Positions 48,659-57,456 of a DNA stretch of 63,218 nt are shown piece by piece; within the stretch, counting starts at the first letter, position 1, and each line of letters begins with the position of its first letter. The stretch spans positions 1-63,218 of the forward strand of contig JAHEJD010000010.1 of NCBI GenBank assembly GCA_024639005.1, written 5' to 3'. Source of the stretch: Chromatiaceae bacterium. Its GTDB lineage: Bacteria > Pseudomonadota > Gammaproteobacteria > Chromatiales > Chromatiaceae. The notes under the pieces were generated by a model. The model saw only the letters and a program-made list of their open reading frames with translations, made no database searches and had not been told where the DNA came from. Made by a program: the position numbers and the translations under genes.

Positions 48659-49777
48659 ATGGACAACAGCGGAATCCTGCCTCGCGGGGCGCTGCAGAGC
48701 CTGCTCGATGCACTGACTGACCGCGGTTACCGGACCATCGGCCCGCAGGTGCGCGACAACGCGATTCAGTATCTCGACCTCGCCGACGTTGGCCAACTCC
48801 CGGCCGGTTGGACCGATGATCAGGCACCCGGCAGCTATCGGCTCAGTCGAGTGGAGTCGCCGCGCTGCTTTGCCTGGGCTACAGGACCGCAGGCGTTGAA
48901 GCCCTATCTGTTCTGCTCGCGCGAGGTTTTGTGGCGGGCCGAACGCGACGCGACCGGCAAACTGGATTTCAGCACCTCACAAACCAACGGGGCGCCCGTG
49001 GCGATTATCGGCGCGCGCGCCTGCGACCTGGCGGCACTGGCGCTTCAGGACAGGCACTTCTTAGGCGCCATTCGCGATCCCTACTATGACGCGCGACGCG
49101 ACACGCTGTTCATCGTCGCGCTGCACTGTGCGTTTCCGGCCGACACCTGCTTTTGCGCCTCAACGGGCGACGGGCCGCGCGCCAAGCAGGGTTTCGATCT
49201 CGCCTTGAGCGAACTCGACGAAGGTTTTCTGGTTGAGGTCGGCACTGAACGCGGCGCCGCCGTCGCTGCGCAGCTGCCGCTGCAGCCCTCCCGCCCCGAA
49301 CAGCATCGGCAGGCGGAACAGGAGATCGAGGAGGCGGCGCATCAGCAGTTCCGCCAGTTGCCCTCACGGGACTTGCAGTCCGCCCTGTTCGCACGTCTCG
49401 AACATCCGCGCTGGGATGCCGTGGCCGCGCGCTGCCTCTCCTGCGGAAACTGCACCAGCGTCTGTCCGACTTGTTTCTGTCATGCCGAACAGGATGTGCC
49501 GGCGCTCGGCGGCGCGCGCACTGAGCACGTCCGTGAGTGGGATTCCTGTTTCAGTGTCGGACACAGCCATCTGCACGGCTTCGTGGTCCGGCCTGAGACG
49601 CGGCACCGCTATCGGCAATGGCTGACCCACAAGCTCGGCAGCTGGCACACGCAGTACGGCCGCAGCGGCTGCGTCGGCTGTGGGCGCTGTATCACCTGGT
49701 GTCCGGTCGGGATAGACATCACCGAAGAGGCCACCGCCATCACGGGCGACAACTGGGAACCGAGGGGAAGCGCATGA
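48659..49777 (+). CDS. hydB: Group 3b-type [NiFe] hydrogenase, iron-sulfur subunit beta
   Basis: 372 residues. It carries electrons from the small subunit to the flavin subunit in cytoplasmic NAD(P)-linked hydrogenases (sulfhydrogenase type). Two 4Fe-4S motifs lie near the C-terminus: CLSCGNCTSVCPTCFC and GCVGCGRCITWCPVGIDI. Extra Cys/His residues lie earlier (ARACDLAALALQDRHF, ALHCAFPADTCFC). A GGAG site precedes the ATG, and its stop overlaps the hydG start by 4 nt. It is the first gene of hydBGDA plus a protease. Confidence 0.92.
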   Translation: MDNSGILPRGALQSLLDALTDRGYRTIGPQVRDNAIQYLDLADVGQLPAGWTDDQAPGSYRLSRVESPRCFAWATGPQALKPYLFCSREVLWRAERDATGKLDFSTSQTNGAPVAIIGARACDLAALALQDRHFLGAIRDPYYDARRDTLFIVALHCAFPADTCFCASTGDGPRAKQGFDLALSELDEGFLVEVGTERGAAVAAQLPLQPSRPEQHRQAEQEIEEAAHQQFRQLPSRDLQSALFARLEHPRWDAVAARCLSCGNCTSVCPTCFCHAEQDVPALGGARTEHVREWDSCFSVGHSHLHGFVVRPETRHRYRQWLTHKLGSWHTQYGRSGCVGCGRCITWCPVGIDITEEATAITGDNWEPRGSA

Positions 49778-50595
49778 ACCCCTACCTGCCGCGCGAGGCG
49801 CAGATAATCAAGCGCAGCGAGGAGTCGCCCAACACGGTCAGCCTGCTCCTCCGCCTGACCGACGGCCAGCCTTACGATTTCGCGCCCGGCCAGTTCAATA
49901 TGCTTTATCTGTACGGCTGCGGCGAAGTGGCCATCTCTGTCGTCAGCGATGCCGAGGACAGCGGTCTGCTCATGCATACGATACGTGCCCTGGGCCGTGT
50001 TACGCGCGGTCTGACGGCGCTGAAACCAGGCGGCCGGATCGGTCTGCGCGGTCCGTTCGGGCGCGGCTGGCCGATGACCGAGGCAGAGGGACAGGACGTC
50101 GTGATCGTCACCGGGGGACTGGGTTGTGCGCCCTCGGTCTCCGTTATTCATCACATCCTCAGCCGGCGCGAACGCTATGGCCGCCTGAGCATCCTGCAGG
50201 GCGTGAAACACACCGACGATCTGATCTGGCGCGCTCAATACGACACCTGGTCGGCGCTGCCTGACGTTGAGGTGATGCTGGCGGCCGATGTCGCGGAACC
50301 CGGCTGGCACGGCCATGTCGGACTGGTGACGACACTGTTCGATCGCCTGCATCTGGCGGCCGATCGGACTGTGGCGATGCTGTGCGGACCGGAGGTCATG
50401 ATGCGCGCGGGCGCCGAGGGGCTGCAGGTCCTCGGCCTCAATGCCGACAGCATCCATCTGAGCATGGAGCGCAATATGCAGTGCGCAGTCGGTCACTGTG
50501 GCCACTGTCAGATAGGCGCCCATTTCGTGTGCCGCAACGGTCCGGTATTCCGCTGGCCCGAGGTGCGTTCACTCCTGGGTACGCGGGGTTTTTGA
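49774..50595 (+). CDS. hydG: Group 3b-type hydrogenase, FAD/NAD(P)-binding subunit gamma
   Basis: 273 residues, ferredoxin-NADP reductase-like. The N-terminal FAD domain includes FAPGQFNMLYLYGCGEVAIS and GGRIGLRGPFGRGW; the NAD(P) domain has VIVTGGLGCAPSVSVIHHI. The C-terminus carries a [2Fe-2S] site with Cys in MQCAVGHCGHCQIGAHFVC. It exchanges hydride with NAD(P)H in the assembled hydrogenase. It overlaps hydB by 4 nt and ends 1 nt before hydD. Confidence 0.92.
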   Translation: MNPYLPREAQIIKRSEESPNTVSLLLRLTDGQPYDFAPGQFNMLYLYGCGEVAISVVSDAEDSGLLMHTIRALGRVTRGLTALKPGGRIGLRGPFGRGWPMTEAEGQDVVIVTGGLGCAPSVSVIHHILSRRERYGRLSILQGVKHTDDLIWRAQYDTWSALPDVEVMLAADVAEPGWHGHVGLVTTLFDRLHLAADRTVAMLCGPEVMMRAGAEGLQVLGLNADSIHLSMERNMQCAVGHCGHCQIGAHFVCRNGPVFRWPEVRSLLGTRGF

Positions 50596-50596
50596 C

Positions 50597-51388
50597 ATGC
50601 AGCGTCCACATATAGCTGTCCACAAGTTCTCTTCCTGTGACGGTTGCCAGCTGGCCTTTTTGAATGCCGGCGAAGACCTTCTCGAACTGGCACAGCTGGT
50701 CGACATACGACATTTCCTCGAGGCAGGCATCGCCGATGAGTACGCCCAGGTCGACATCGCCTTCGTCGAAGGCAGCATATCGACCAGCGAAGAGCTGACC
50801 CGTATCCAGCGCGTGCGGGCGAACAGCCGCTTCGTCGTTACCCTCGGCGCCTGCGCCACCGCCGGTGGGCTGCAGGCACTGCGTAATCTGGATGACAGCA
50901 ACGAGGCCTGGAAACATGCCGTCTACGCACAACCGGAATTCATCCAGACCCTGGATCAGGCCGAGCCGGTAAGTGCCCATATCGAGGTGGACTTCGAACT
51001 CTGGGGCTGTCCGGTCAATGGCCAACAAGTGCTGGCCGCCGTTCAACAGCTATTATTCGGCGTCACGCCGCTGGACCCGCGCGACAAGGTCTGCATGGAG
51101 TGCAAACGCCAGCATGCAGTGTGCGTCATGGTCACTGAAGGCCGGCCATGCATGGGCCCGGTCACACGCACCGGCTGTGGCGCCCTATGTCCGCGGTTCG
51201 GCCGCGACTGCTACGCCTGCTTCGGTCCGGCCGAGAACCTCAACACCGACGCGATGTCGCAACGCCTGCAGGGGCTGGGGCTGCCGCCATCAGACATCGC
51301 GCGACGCTTCCTGTTCATTAACAGTCACGCACCGGCATTTCACGCGGCTGGACGACCTTTCTACCGCGAGGGCTTTGCAGATGACTGA
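50597..51388 (+). CDS. hydD: Group 3b-type [NiFe] hydrogenase small subunit
   Basis: 263 residues without a twin-arginine signal, so it is cytoplasmic. Proximal cluster ligands lie in FSSCDGCQLAFL (Cys14, Cys17), VVTLGACATAGG and LWGCPVNGQQ. Further Cys-rich runs (VCMECKRQHAVC, GRPCMGPVTRTGCGALCPRF, CYACFGPAENL) provide ligands for two more clusters. The last 8 nt overlap hydA. Confidence 0.93.
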   Translation: MQRPHIAVHKFSSCDGCQLAFLNAGEDLLELAQLVDIRHFLEAGIADEYAQVDIAFVEGSISTSEELTRIQRVRANSRFVVTLGACATAGGLQALRNLDDSNEAWKHAVYAQPEFIQTLDQAEPVSAHIEVDFELWGCPVNGQQVLAAVQQLLFGVTPLDPRDKVCMECKRQHAVCVMVTEGRPCMGPVTRTGCGALCPRFGRDCYACFGPAENLNTDAMSQRLQGLGLPPSDIARRFLFINSHAPAFHAAGRPFYREGFADD

Positions 51389-52676
51389 ACGCCGCGTCTC
51401 CATTCACGTACCGGCGATGACGCGCGTCGAGGGCGAGGGTTCACTGCGTCTGCGTATCGAGCATGGAAAAATAGAGGAACTGGCGCTGGATATCTTCGAA
51501 CCGCCCCGCTATTTCGAGAAGTTCCTCGAGGGCCGTCGCTATCATGAGGTCATGGATATCGTCGCCCGAATCTGCGGTATCTGCCCCATCGCCTACCAGA
51601 TGAGCGCGGCCCAGGCGCTGGAGAACGCGTTCGGTATTACGCCGACGGCCTGGGTGCGCGATATGCGGCGGGTATTTTATTGCGGCGAATGGCTACAGAG
51701 CCATGCGCTGCATGTGCATCTACTGGCCGCACCGGATTTTCTGGGCTTCGACAGCGTGATCGGCATGGCCGAGAAGCACCCCGAGGCCGTGCGGCGCGGC
51801 CTGCGCCTGCAGGGCCTCGGCAATGAGCTGATTCGGCTGCTCGGCGCGCGCTCGGTGCATCCGGTCGGGGCCTGTGTCGGTGGCTTCTTCCGTGCGCCGA
51901 CGACCGAGCAGGTCGCAGCGATGCGCGATCGACTGAGCGCAGCTCTGCCCGATGCCGAGGCACTGGTGGCCTGGTCGGCCGCGCTGCCGGTGCCCGATGA
52001 TGACCAGGCGTTTGTCAATGTGTCGCTGCGGCACCCCAGCGACTACCCCTTTGCCGAGGGGCGGATCGTGTCCGACAACGGACTGGATATCGCAATCGAC
52101 GACTATGATCAGCACTTCGAAGAACAGCATCGCAGCCAGTCGACGGCGCTCTTTTCCGCGCTGCATGGCGAAGCCTACCTGGTAGGGCCGCTGGCGCGGC
52201 TGAACCTGAATCTGGACCGGCTACCGGCCGCGAGTCGCGAATTGCTCGCGCAGACCGGAATCAGCTTCCCCAGCAGCAATATGTTTCATAGCCTGCTGGC
52301 GCGCGCCATGGAGATCCATATCGCCGTGGTCGAGGCAATGCGCCTGCTGGAGTACTACGCCGAGCCGCCGATCGCGCATGTCGAGGTTACGCCGGTCGCA
52401 GGCGTCGGTTGCGGCGCGACCGAGGCCCCGCGTGGCCTGTTGTGGCAGCGTTATGAACTCGACGATCAGGGCATAATCAGAGACGCGCGCATCGTACCGC
52501 CAACCAGTCAGAATCAGGCCAGGCTCGAGGTCGACCTGCAGCAAAGCCTGCGTGCGTTCGGCCTGGACCAGGCGGACGACGCCCTGCGCCTGCGCGCCGA
52601 GACCGTAATCCGCAACTACGATCCCTGCATCTCCTGTGCAACCCACTTCCTCAAGATCGACGTCGAGCGCAGATGA
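51381..52676 (+). CDS. hydA: Group 3b-type [NiFe] hydrogenase large subunit
   Basis: 431 residues from the ATG at 51381. The nickel ligands are Cys65 and Cys68 in RICGICPIAYQM and Cys416 and Cys419 in DPCISCATHF. The first motif ends in Tyr where many hydrogenases have His (RxCGxCxxxH); this may be a subgroup trait. The N-terminal AMTRVEGEGSLRLRIEHG and the PPRYFEKFLEGRRY run fit the cytoplasmic NAD(P)-coupled type. About nine residues follow His422 and should be removed on maturation by the protease encoded next. Confidence 0.94.
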   Translation: MTERRVSIHVPAMTRVEGEGSLRLRIEHGKIEELALDIFEPPRYFEKFLEGRRYHEVMDIVARICGICPIAYQMSAAQALENAFGITPTAWVRDMRRVFYCGEWLQSHALHVHLLAAPDFLGFDSVIGMAEKHPEAVRRGLRLQGLGNELIRLLGARSVHPVGACVGGFFRAPTTEQVAAMRDRLSAALPDAEALVAWSAALPVPDDDQAFVNVSLRHPSDYPFAEGRIVSDNGLDIAIDDYDQHFEEQHRSQSTALFSALHGEAYLVGPLARLNLNLDRLPAASRELLAQTGISFPSSNMFHSLLARAMEIHIAVVEAMRLLEYYAEPPIAHVEVTPVAGVGCGATEAPRGLLWQRYELDDQGIIRDARIVPPTSQNQARLEVDLQQSLRAFGLDQADDALRLRAETVIRNYDPCISCATHFLKIDVERR

Positions 52677-53116
52677 TCCGCGTGATCGGACTGGGTTCAC
52701 CGTTCGGTGACGACCGGGCCGGCTGGGGCGTTATCGACTTGCTACGCTCACATGGCCTCTCCGGGATCGATCTGATCGCACTCGATCGCCCCGGCCACTC
52801 GCTGATCCACTGGCTGCCCGACGTGGATTGGCTGATCCTGGTCGACGCAGTATCTTCCGACGCCCCACTCGGCAGCGTGATGCGGCTCGATCCGGAGAGT
52901 CTCGACGAGGCGCGGAGTGGCATCAGCAGCCACGGACTGCAAATCGCCGGGGCGCTGCAACTGGCGTCGACGCTCGACTGCCTGCCCTCGCGGGTCGATA
53001 TCTATGGCATCCAGGTCGGTCGACCCGATATGCAGGCATTGCGCGACGAGGTGGCAGGCGGCGCGGCCGCACTGGCCGACTCGCTCGCCCGCGCGCTGAG
53101 TCGCGCCAATTTATAG
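52673..53116 (+). CDS. Hydrogenase maturation protease
   Basis: 147 residues of the HyaD/HycI-type endopeptidase family that trims the large-subunit C-terminus after Ni insertion. Seen: RVIGLGSPFGDDRAGWGVID (first metal-site acid), LDRPGHSLIHWLPDVDWLIL and the central VDAVSSDAPLGS, then SSHGLQIAGALQLAS with the conserved His. It starts with a 4-nt overlap on hydA and its last 6 nt overlap the convergent ATPase gene. Confidence 0.9.
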   Translation: MIRVIGLGSPFGDDRAGWGVIDLLRSHGLSGIDLIALDRPGHSLIHWLPDVDWLILVDAVSSDAPLGSVMRLDPESLDEARSGISSHGLQIAGALQLASTLDCLPSRVDIYGIQVGRPDMQALRDEVAGGAAALADSLARALSRANL

Positions 53117-55645
53117 CCCGTTTACGTCGCGCATCAGCATCTCCAGGCTGCTGAGTTTCGGTTCCTCGGGTTCGAGGTCCGCATTAGCCTTTGACGCCGC
53201 AAGCATACGCTGGCGTTGCGCGGCGGCTGCAGCCACTGCGGCGGCTTCGGCTGCCTCGATAGCCGCGAGGGCCTGCGAAATCTCTCCGTCAACGGCGCGG
53301 ATGTCGGCGTGATCGGGTACGGTGCGCCGGCCGCGTTCGACATACAGTGAGGCCCGATCATAGTCCTCGCTGTGCAGCGCAGCCCTGGCCAGCGTAGCGT
53401 AGCGTTGCGCAATCCGCTGCATGCCTGCCCGGGCATCAAGACTGTCAGGCTGTATCTGCAGCACCCGTTGCAGATAGAGATACGCGCTGTCATCTTTGGG
53501 CAGCAGCAGGCGATTCTCTGCCAAGGCCCGATCGGCCAGCGTCAGCAGATCCATGACCAACGCGGTCTCGACCAAGGTGGCATCGTCGAACGCCTCCATT
53601 GGAACCGTGGCAACCGGCGCTCCATCCCCCATGACATATTCGCTATCGGCGTCGCGCCGGGCGGCGGACGGCAGCGAAGCGGCATCGACTAAAAGCAACT
53701 GTTCCGCCAGATAAGGCTCGAGCGGCGGCTCCGCCACAATATCTGAGTCTTCTGCCGCACTGCCCGGCTCCAGGTCCACCGTCGACGTCACTGCCGCGGC
53801 CGGCGGAATCGGTGCGCGATCGAGACCCGGGTGTTGGCCATCGGATTCAGTCGAGGCGCTGCTCTCGGCAGGACCTCCCGTCAGATCCGGTGTGCTACCG
53901 ACGTTCTGCACTCCGTCGTCCGAATCCGCTGCGCCGATCTCCGGCACTACCGTCGGCTGCGTGCCGCTATCATCGGGATCAGAAGGCAGCCGCTCATCGC
54001 TGCCGGCAAGGGTGACCGGCGATGCCGGCGCACTGTCGCTCTCCGCAATCGCCGGCGCCGTGGCGAGCGCCAAGATCTCGAGACTGTCGGGCTGCTGGGT
54101 AATGCTGTCGACGACTCCGCGGGTCACCGCAGCCAGATCGCCGACCGGGGGTACGGGTTCCAGCGCATCGTCAAGGCCGCTGTCGGCGCCGAGGCGACGC
54201 ACATCTGCGACCGCGTCGTAGAACGGTTGCTGTTCAGCGACCCGAGTCCCCGCCGGCCAGTGCTGCGCCATGTCGCCAAGATCCAGCGCATCCGCACCGG
54301 GCAGCGCAAGATAGCCCTGGTCCTCATTCAACACATAACGCCGACCCTCCATGGACGCCTCATCCAGATCCATCAGCGGCTTGGGCACGACCTCGACCTC
54401 AAGCACCGTCTTCGCAGTCGGCCCACCCAGCTTCGAACTCAGGACCGCGACGGCGACGGCCGCAACGATACCCAGGCCAACAGTCACGGGACGCGGCCAT
54501 CGCCACAACGCAGCGCGGTGCCACAGGGCCTCACCGCGCTCGGTGATGCCACTCGCCGGCGACTGCCGCCGCCAGGAGGCAGACGTGACCGCGGGTCGCG
54601 ACGCAAAGGCTCTCACCGAGGGCTGCGAATTAGCCACTGCGGGCATCGCTGGCGATGCTGCTTCGCCCACAGGCGGCAAGTCGGCGGGGCACTGTCCGGA
54701 CGCAGGACGCCGGCTCGACGTAGCTGCCGCGACTCGACCCCGCGGACTCGGCGTCAGGGCCAGACCATGGACCAAATCGAAAACCCCCTGCGACCCCTCG
54801 GCCGCGCGATCCGTGTCGTCGTGCAACGGCGCCAGCAACTCATCGCGCAGATCTCGCACCACCGCGGTGACATCACGCTCGTTCAGCGCATGTCTTTCTT
54901 CCGTGCTGCCAAGCAACAACAGGCGGCTGCAGATTTTGTTCACATGCCGGGGGAGGCCATGGCTGTAGTCGTAAATCGCCTTGACTGCCGGGCCGTTCAC
55001 CGAGGGATCACCCGCCCAATCGGCATACTCCAGTCGGTACTCGATATATGCCTTGGTTTCCTCCAGGGTCATTGTCTGCAGACGGCAACTGGCAATGACA
55101 CGCTGTTGAAACTGTTCCATCCCGGGGGCCGACATCACACCCTCGAGTCCCTCCTGACCGAGCAAGATGAGCTGAAACACCGGTCGCAAACGCGACTGCA
55201 TATCGGTCAACAGTCGCATCGACTCCAGTGACTGATGAGAGAGTGTCTGGGCTTCATCGATCAGCACCAGCGCCCGCCGCTGCGACTGTTCCAACTCGAT
55301 CAGGTAGCGCTCGATACGATGGGAGAGCATCGCCCGATCCAGGCCTTCGACCGCTAGGCCGAAGGAATAGCCCAGCTTGCGCAACAGATCCGTCGGATTG
55401 AGATCGTTTGCGATCAATCGAACGCTGACAACCTGAGCGGGATTGAGATCGTTAAGAAGCCGCTCGGCAAGCGTTGTCTTGCCAGATCCGGATGGACCCG
55501 TAACCACGACAATCCCCTCACCGCGCTTTAGGGCATAGCGCAGGTAGGCCCATGCCTTGGCACAGCTCCTGTGCGCGAAACAGACACGGGGATCCGGCAA
55601 CAACCGAAACGGGTCATTGCGCAGATGATAGAAACGCTCGTACAT
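53111..55645 (-). CDS. ExeA/MshM-like AAA ATPase with a membrane helix and a C-terminal repeat domain
   Basis: 844 residues. It starts MYERFYHLRNDPFRLLPDPR, the usual GspA/ExeA/MshM opening, with Walker A GPSGSGKT (50-57), Walker B VLIDEA (127-132) and a sensor-like YSHGLPRHVNKI. A single membrane helix lies in VGLGIVAAVAVAVLSSKL (about residues 390-407). The next 270 residues are Asp/Ser/Pro-rich and low-complexity. The C-terminus is helical with TPR-like segments (RVLQIQPDSLDARAGMQRIA, DYDRASLYVERGRRTVPDHA). The peptidoglycan-binding domain of ExeA was not seen. No secretion genes are adjacent. Confidence 0.8.
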   Translation of the reverse strand: MYERFYHLRNDPFRLLPDPRVCFAHRSCAKAWAYLRYALKRGEGIVVVTGPSGSGKTTLAERLLNDLNPAQVVSVRLIANDLNPTDLLRKLGYSFGLAVEGLDRAMLSHRIERYLIELEQSQRRALVLIDEAQTLSHQSLESMRLLTDMQSRLRPVFQLILLGQEGLEGVMSAPGMEQFQQRVIASCRLQTMTLEETKAYIEYRLEYADWAGDPSVNGPAVKAIYDYSHGLPRHVNKICSRLLLLGSTEERHALNERDVTAVVRDLRDELLAPLHDDTDRAAEGSQGVFDLVHGLALTPSPRGRVAAATSSRRPASGQCPADLPPVGEAASPAMPAVANSQPSVRAFASRPAVTSASWRRQSPASGITERGEALWHRAALWRWPRPVTVGLGIVAAVAVAVLSSKLGGPTAKTVLEVEVVPKPLMDLDEASMEGRRYVLNEDQGYLALPGADALDLGDMAQHWPAGTRVAEQQPFYDAVADVRRLGADSGLDDALEPVPPVGDLAAVTRGVVDSITQQPDSLEILALATAPAIAESDSAPASPVTLAGSDERLPSDPDDSGTQPTVVPEIGAADSDDGVQNVGSTPDLTGGPAESSASTESDGQHPGLDRAPIPPAAAVTSTVDLEPGSAAEDSDIVAEPPLEPYLAEQLLLVDAASLPSAARRDADSEYVMGDGAPVATVPMEAFDDATLVETALVMDLLTLADRALAENRLLLPKDDSAYLYLQRVLQIQPDSLDARAGMQRIAQRYATLARAALHSEDYDRASLYVERGRRTVPDHADIRAVDGEISQALAAIEAAEAAAVAAAAAQRQRMLAASKANADLEPEEPKLSSLEMLMRDVNGL

Positions 55646-55827
55646 AACCGCTTGTCCTCACCGATCTTCAGGTGCTGGGAACCACCCTAACAGACCGGTT
55701 CAGGCGCGGAAAACAGCAGAAGCGAAGATGAGTGCTTTAAATCCTAGTCAGCAGGTTGTTCCACTTGACCAGGAATTTTCCGGCGGCACGCGCGCCGCCA
55801 ATCGGTGAGATTTGCAGGCGAGTCCGG

Positions 55828-56223
55828 CTAATCGCCCCGGCAGGCGACGCGTGCAGCGGCCTCTCGAGTGTAGAAACGCCCGCCTCTAACAAACCCCGCG
55901 AGGATGCTGGCAAGCACCTGGCGAACATTGCCGCGGCGATCGCGCGCTACCACCCAATCCTCAGGCAAGCCGTCGAGTATGTGCACCGGGGCAATGGCGC
56001 CATTGGCGAATCGCGAAACGACGGTCTCTCCAGTCGCGGTATTGAGGTAGGCGGGTCGGAAACCCAGCGACCGGTTGTCCTCGCTTACGCCCCCGGTCCC
56101 GCGAAATACCGCATTCTCACGACGCAGCTTTCGCCGGCACAGTGCGGCAAGCTCGGGATCGGCCCTGCGCCGGCGTGCAATATTGCGATGTGCAATAGTC
56201 TGTGGTGTTCTACGGCTGGCCAC
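55828..56223 (-). CDS. Small conserved protein, function unknown
   Basis: 131 residues from GTG 56223, with a GGGAGAG site 4 nt upstream. It is rich in Arg near the N-terminus (RNIARRRRADPELAALCRRK). The core LGFRPAYLNTATGETVVSRF, APVHILDGLPEDWVVARD and LASILAGFVRGGRFYTREAA is a recurrent short-protein pattern in related bacteria. No catalytic motif is seen. It lies 182 nt upstream of the ATPase gene on the same strand, with no sign of coupling. Confidence 0.65.
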   Translation of the reverse strand: MASRRTPQTIAHRNIARRRRADPELAALCRRKLRRENAVFRGTGGVSEDNRSLGFRPAYLNTATGETVVSRFANGAIAPVHILDGLPEDWVVARDRRGNVRQVLASILAGFVRGGRFYTREAAARVACRGD

Positions 56224-56591
56224 GGCTCTCTCCCAGGCGAAATCGGCGACATATCGTCCGACGGTATAGATACCAGAAGCATCAGCTATGCCAGCGTTTG
56301 GGAAGCTCGGTCATCACGGCAAAAACCAGCAAATAACCTATTGTCTTTCATTGACTTGAAGTTCTTTCTAACGGTCTATCGAGGCTATTGCTGGCCCTGG
56401 CAATCAGCAGCAGAAATGCGTTTCGTAAAATTTTTTGAACAAACTGACGCTTTGCTGCAACCCAAAGGCCGGCTCGGCAGCATTAATAGGAAGCGCGTGA
56501 CCATCGTGCAATGGGCGAAGCGGGGCTTTGCGCATCATTGAACGGCAACCGAAGGACCTGCGCGAAATACGCCGGCGCGCGGCGTGGTCTT
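56224..56591. other. Gene-poor, AT-richer stretch with a candidate promoter
   Basis: About 370 nt with lower GC than the neighbours, especially 56280-56480. No convincing gene is seen. On the plus strand TTGACT (56351-56356), an 18-nt spacer and TCTATC (56375-56380) could be a promoter for the redoxin-like gene 210 nt further on. On the minus strand its right part holds the start region of the 131-residue gene. Confidence 0.35.
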
Positions 56592-57353
56592 GTGACTACC
56601 GTGAGATATCGCACAATCTCTGCAGCACTTCGGGTCGCCGGGCTCAGCGCGCTCCTGTCATTGTCTGCGCTGGGGGCTGCCGCTCAACCCGGCCCGATCG
56701 CGCCACCGTCCGGGCGCACACCGTCCATCTGGCTCGGCCCCAAGCCGCTATCGCCGGCAGAGGCCGGAATTGGACAACGCGTTCAGGCGACCGACCTGCG
56801 TGATATCGACGATGAGATGCATCGCCTATTCGGAAAGCCCGGGCGAGCGGGGACCGTGGTCGTGGTGCGCGACCCTGGGTGCCCCGTCTCGCGACGCTAT
56901 GGCCCGCGCATCGCCCGGCTGGCAGCACAGTACGCGACGGCCGGCTTCGGCTTCGTGTTCATCTACCCCCGCACGGACCTGACCACTGAACAGCGCCTGC
57001 AGGATGCCGCTACGCTGGCTATCCCCGGGATCTATGCCGAGCGCGGCAGTTTCGCATTGGCGGAGCAGCTCGGTGTCCAGAGTACCGGTGACGTCTTCGT
57101 CCTCGATGCAGAACACCGTTTGCGTTACCGCGGGGCCGTGGACGACCAATTCGGTATCGGCTACACCAAGGACTTTCCGACCGCACACTATCTGCGCAAT
57201 GCCATGGATGCGGTCTTGCACGGTGATGCTGTGGCAGTGCCGGCGACCTCGGCGCCCGGCTGCTATATCGATGCCGATCCAGACCAGGATCGGGTGTTTC
57301 CACCATTGCCCGAGGGGTTCATCCTGTCCCTGCTGAGCACGCGTATCGGATAG
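56592..57353 (+). CDS. Exported thioredoxin-fold (AhpC/TSA-like) protein
   Basis: About 253 residues from GTG 56592; an in-frame ATG at 56511 is also possible but adds a poor N-terminus. A signal peptide is likely (SALLSLSALGAAAQPG). The core VVVRDPGCPVSRRYGPRI carries a Cys-Pro-Val-Ser motif typical of redoxins whose homologues are often fused to copper or cytochrome domains; GFVFIYPRTD, VLDAEHRLRYRGAVDDQFGIG and APGCYIDADPD follow. A second Cys is in the APGC motif. The electron partner is unknown. Confidence 0.75.
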   Translation: MTTVRYRTISAALRVAGLSALLSLSALGAAAQPGPIAPPSGRTPSIWLGPKPLSPAEAGIGQRVQATDLRDIDDEMHRLFGKPGRAGTVVVVRDPGCPVSRRYGPRIARLAAQYATAGFGFVFIYPRTDLTTEQRLQDAATLAIPGIYAERGSFALAEQLGVQSTGDVFVLDAEHRLRYRGAVDDQFGIGYTKDFPTAHYLRNAMDAVLHGDAVAVPATSAPGCYIDADPDQDRVFPPLPEGFILSLLSTRIG

Positions 57354-57456
57354 GTGTGTCGCCGCGAGCTCCTTCATTCACGCTGAGTTCAGCTAGCGCC
57401 CGCTATAGTCAAGATGGAACCCATGGGTTTCGTTGACCGAAGAGGAGAAATCGACG

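Noticed and set aside
53831-55231. 466-codon open frame on the plus strand opposite the ATPase gene
   Set aside because: Antisense to a gene with clear Walker motifs; the translation is Arg-rich and unlike any protein family.
55756-56541. 261-codon plus-strand frame across the 131-residue gene and the AT-rich gap
   Set aside because: No ribosome site, no domain, and antisense to a better supported small gene.
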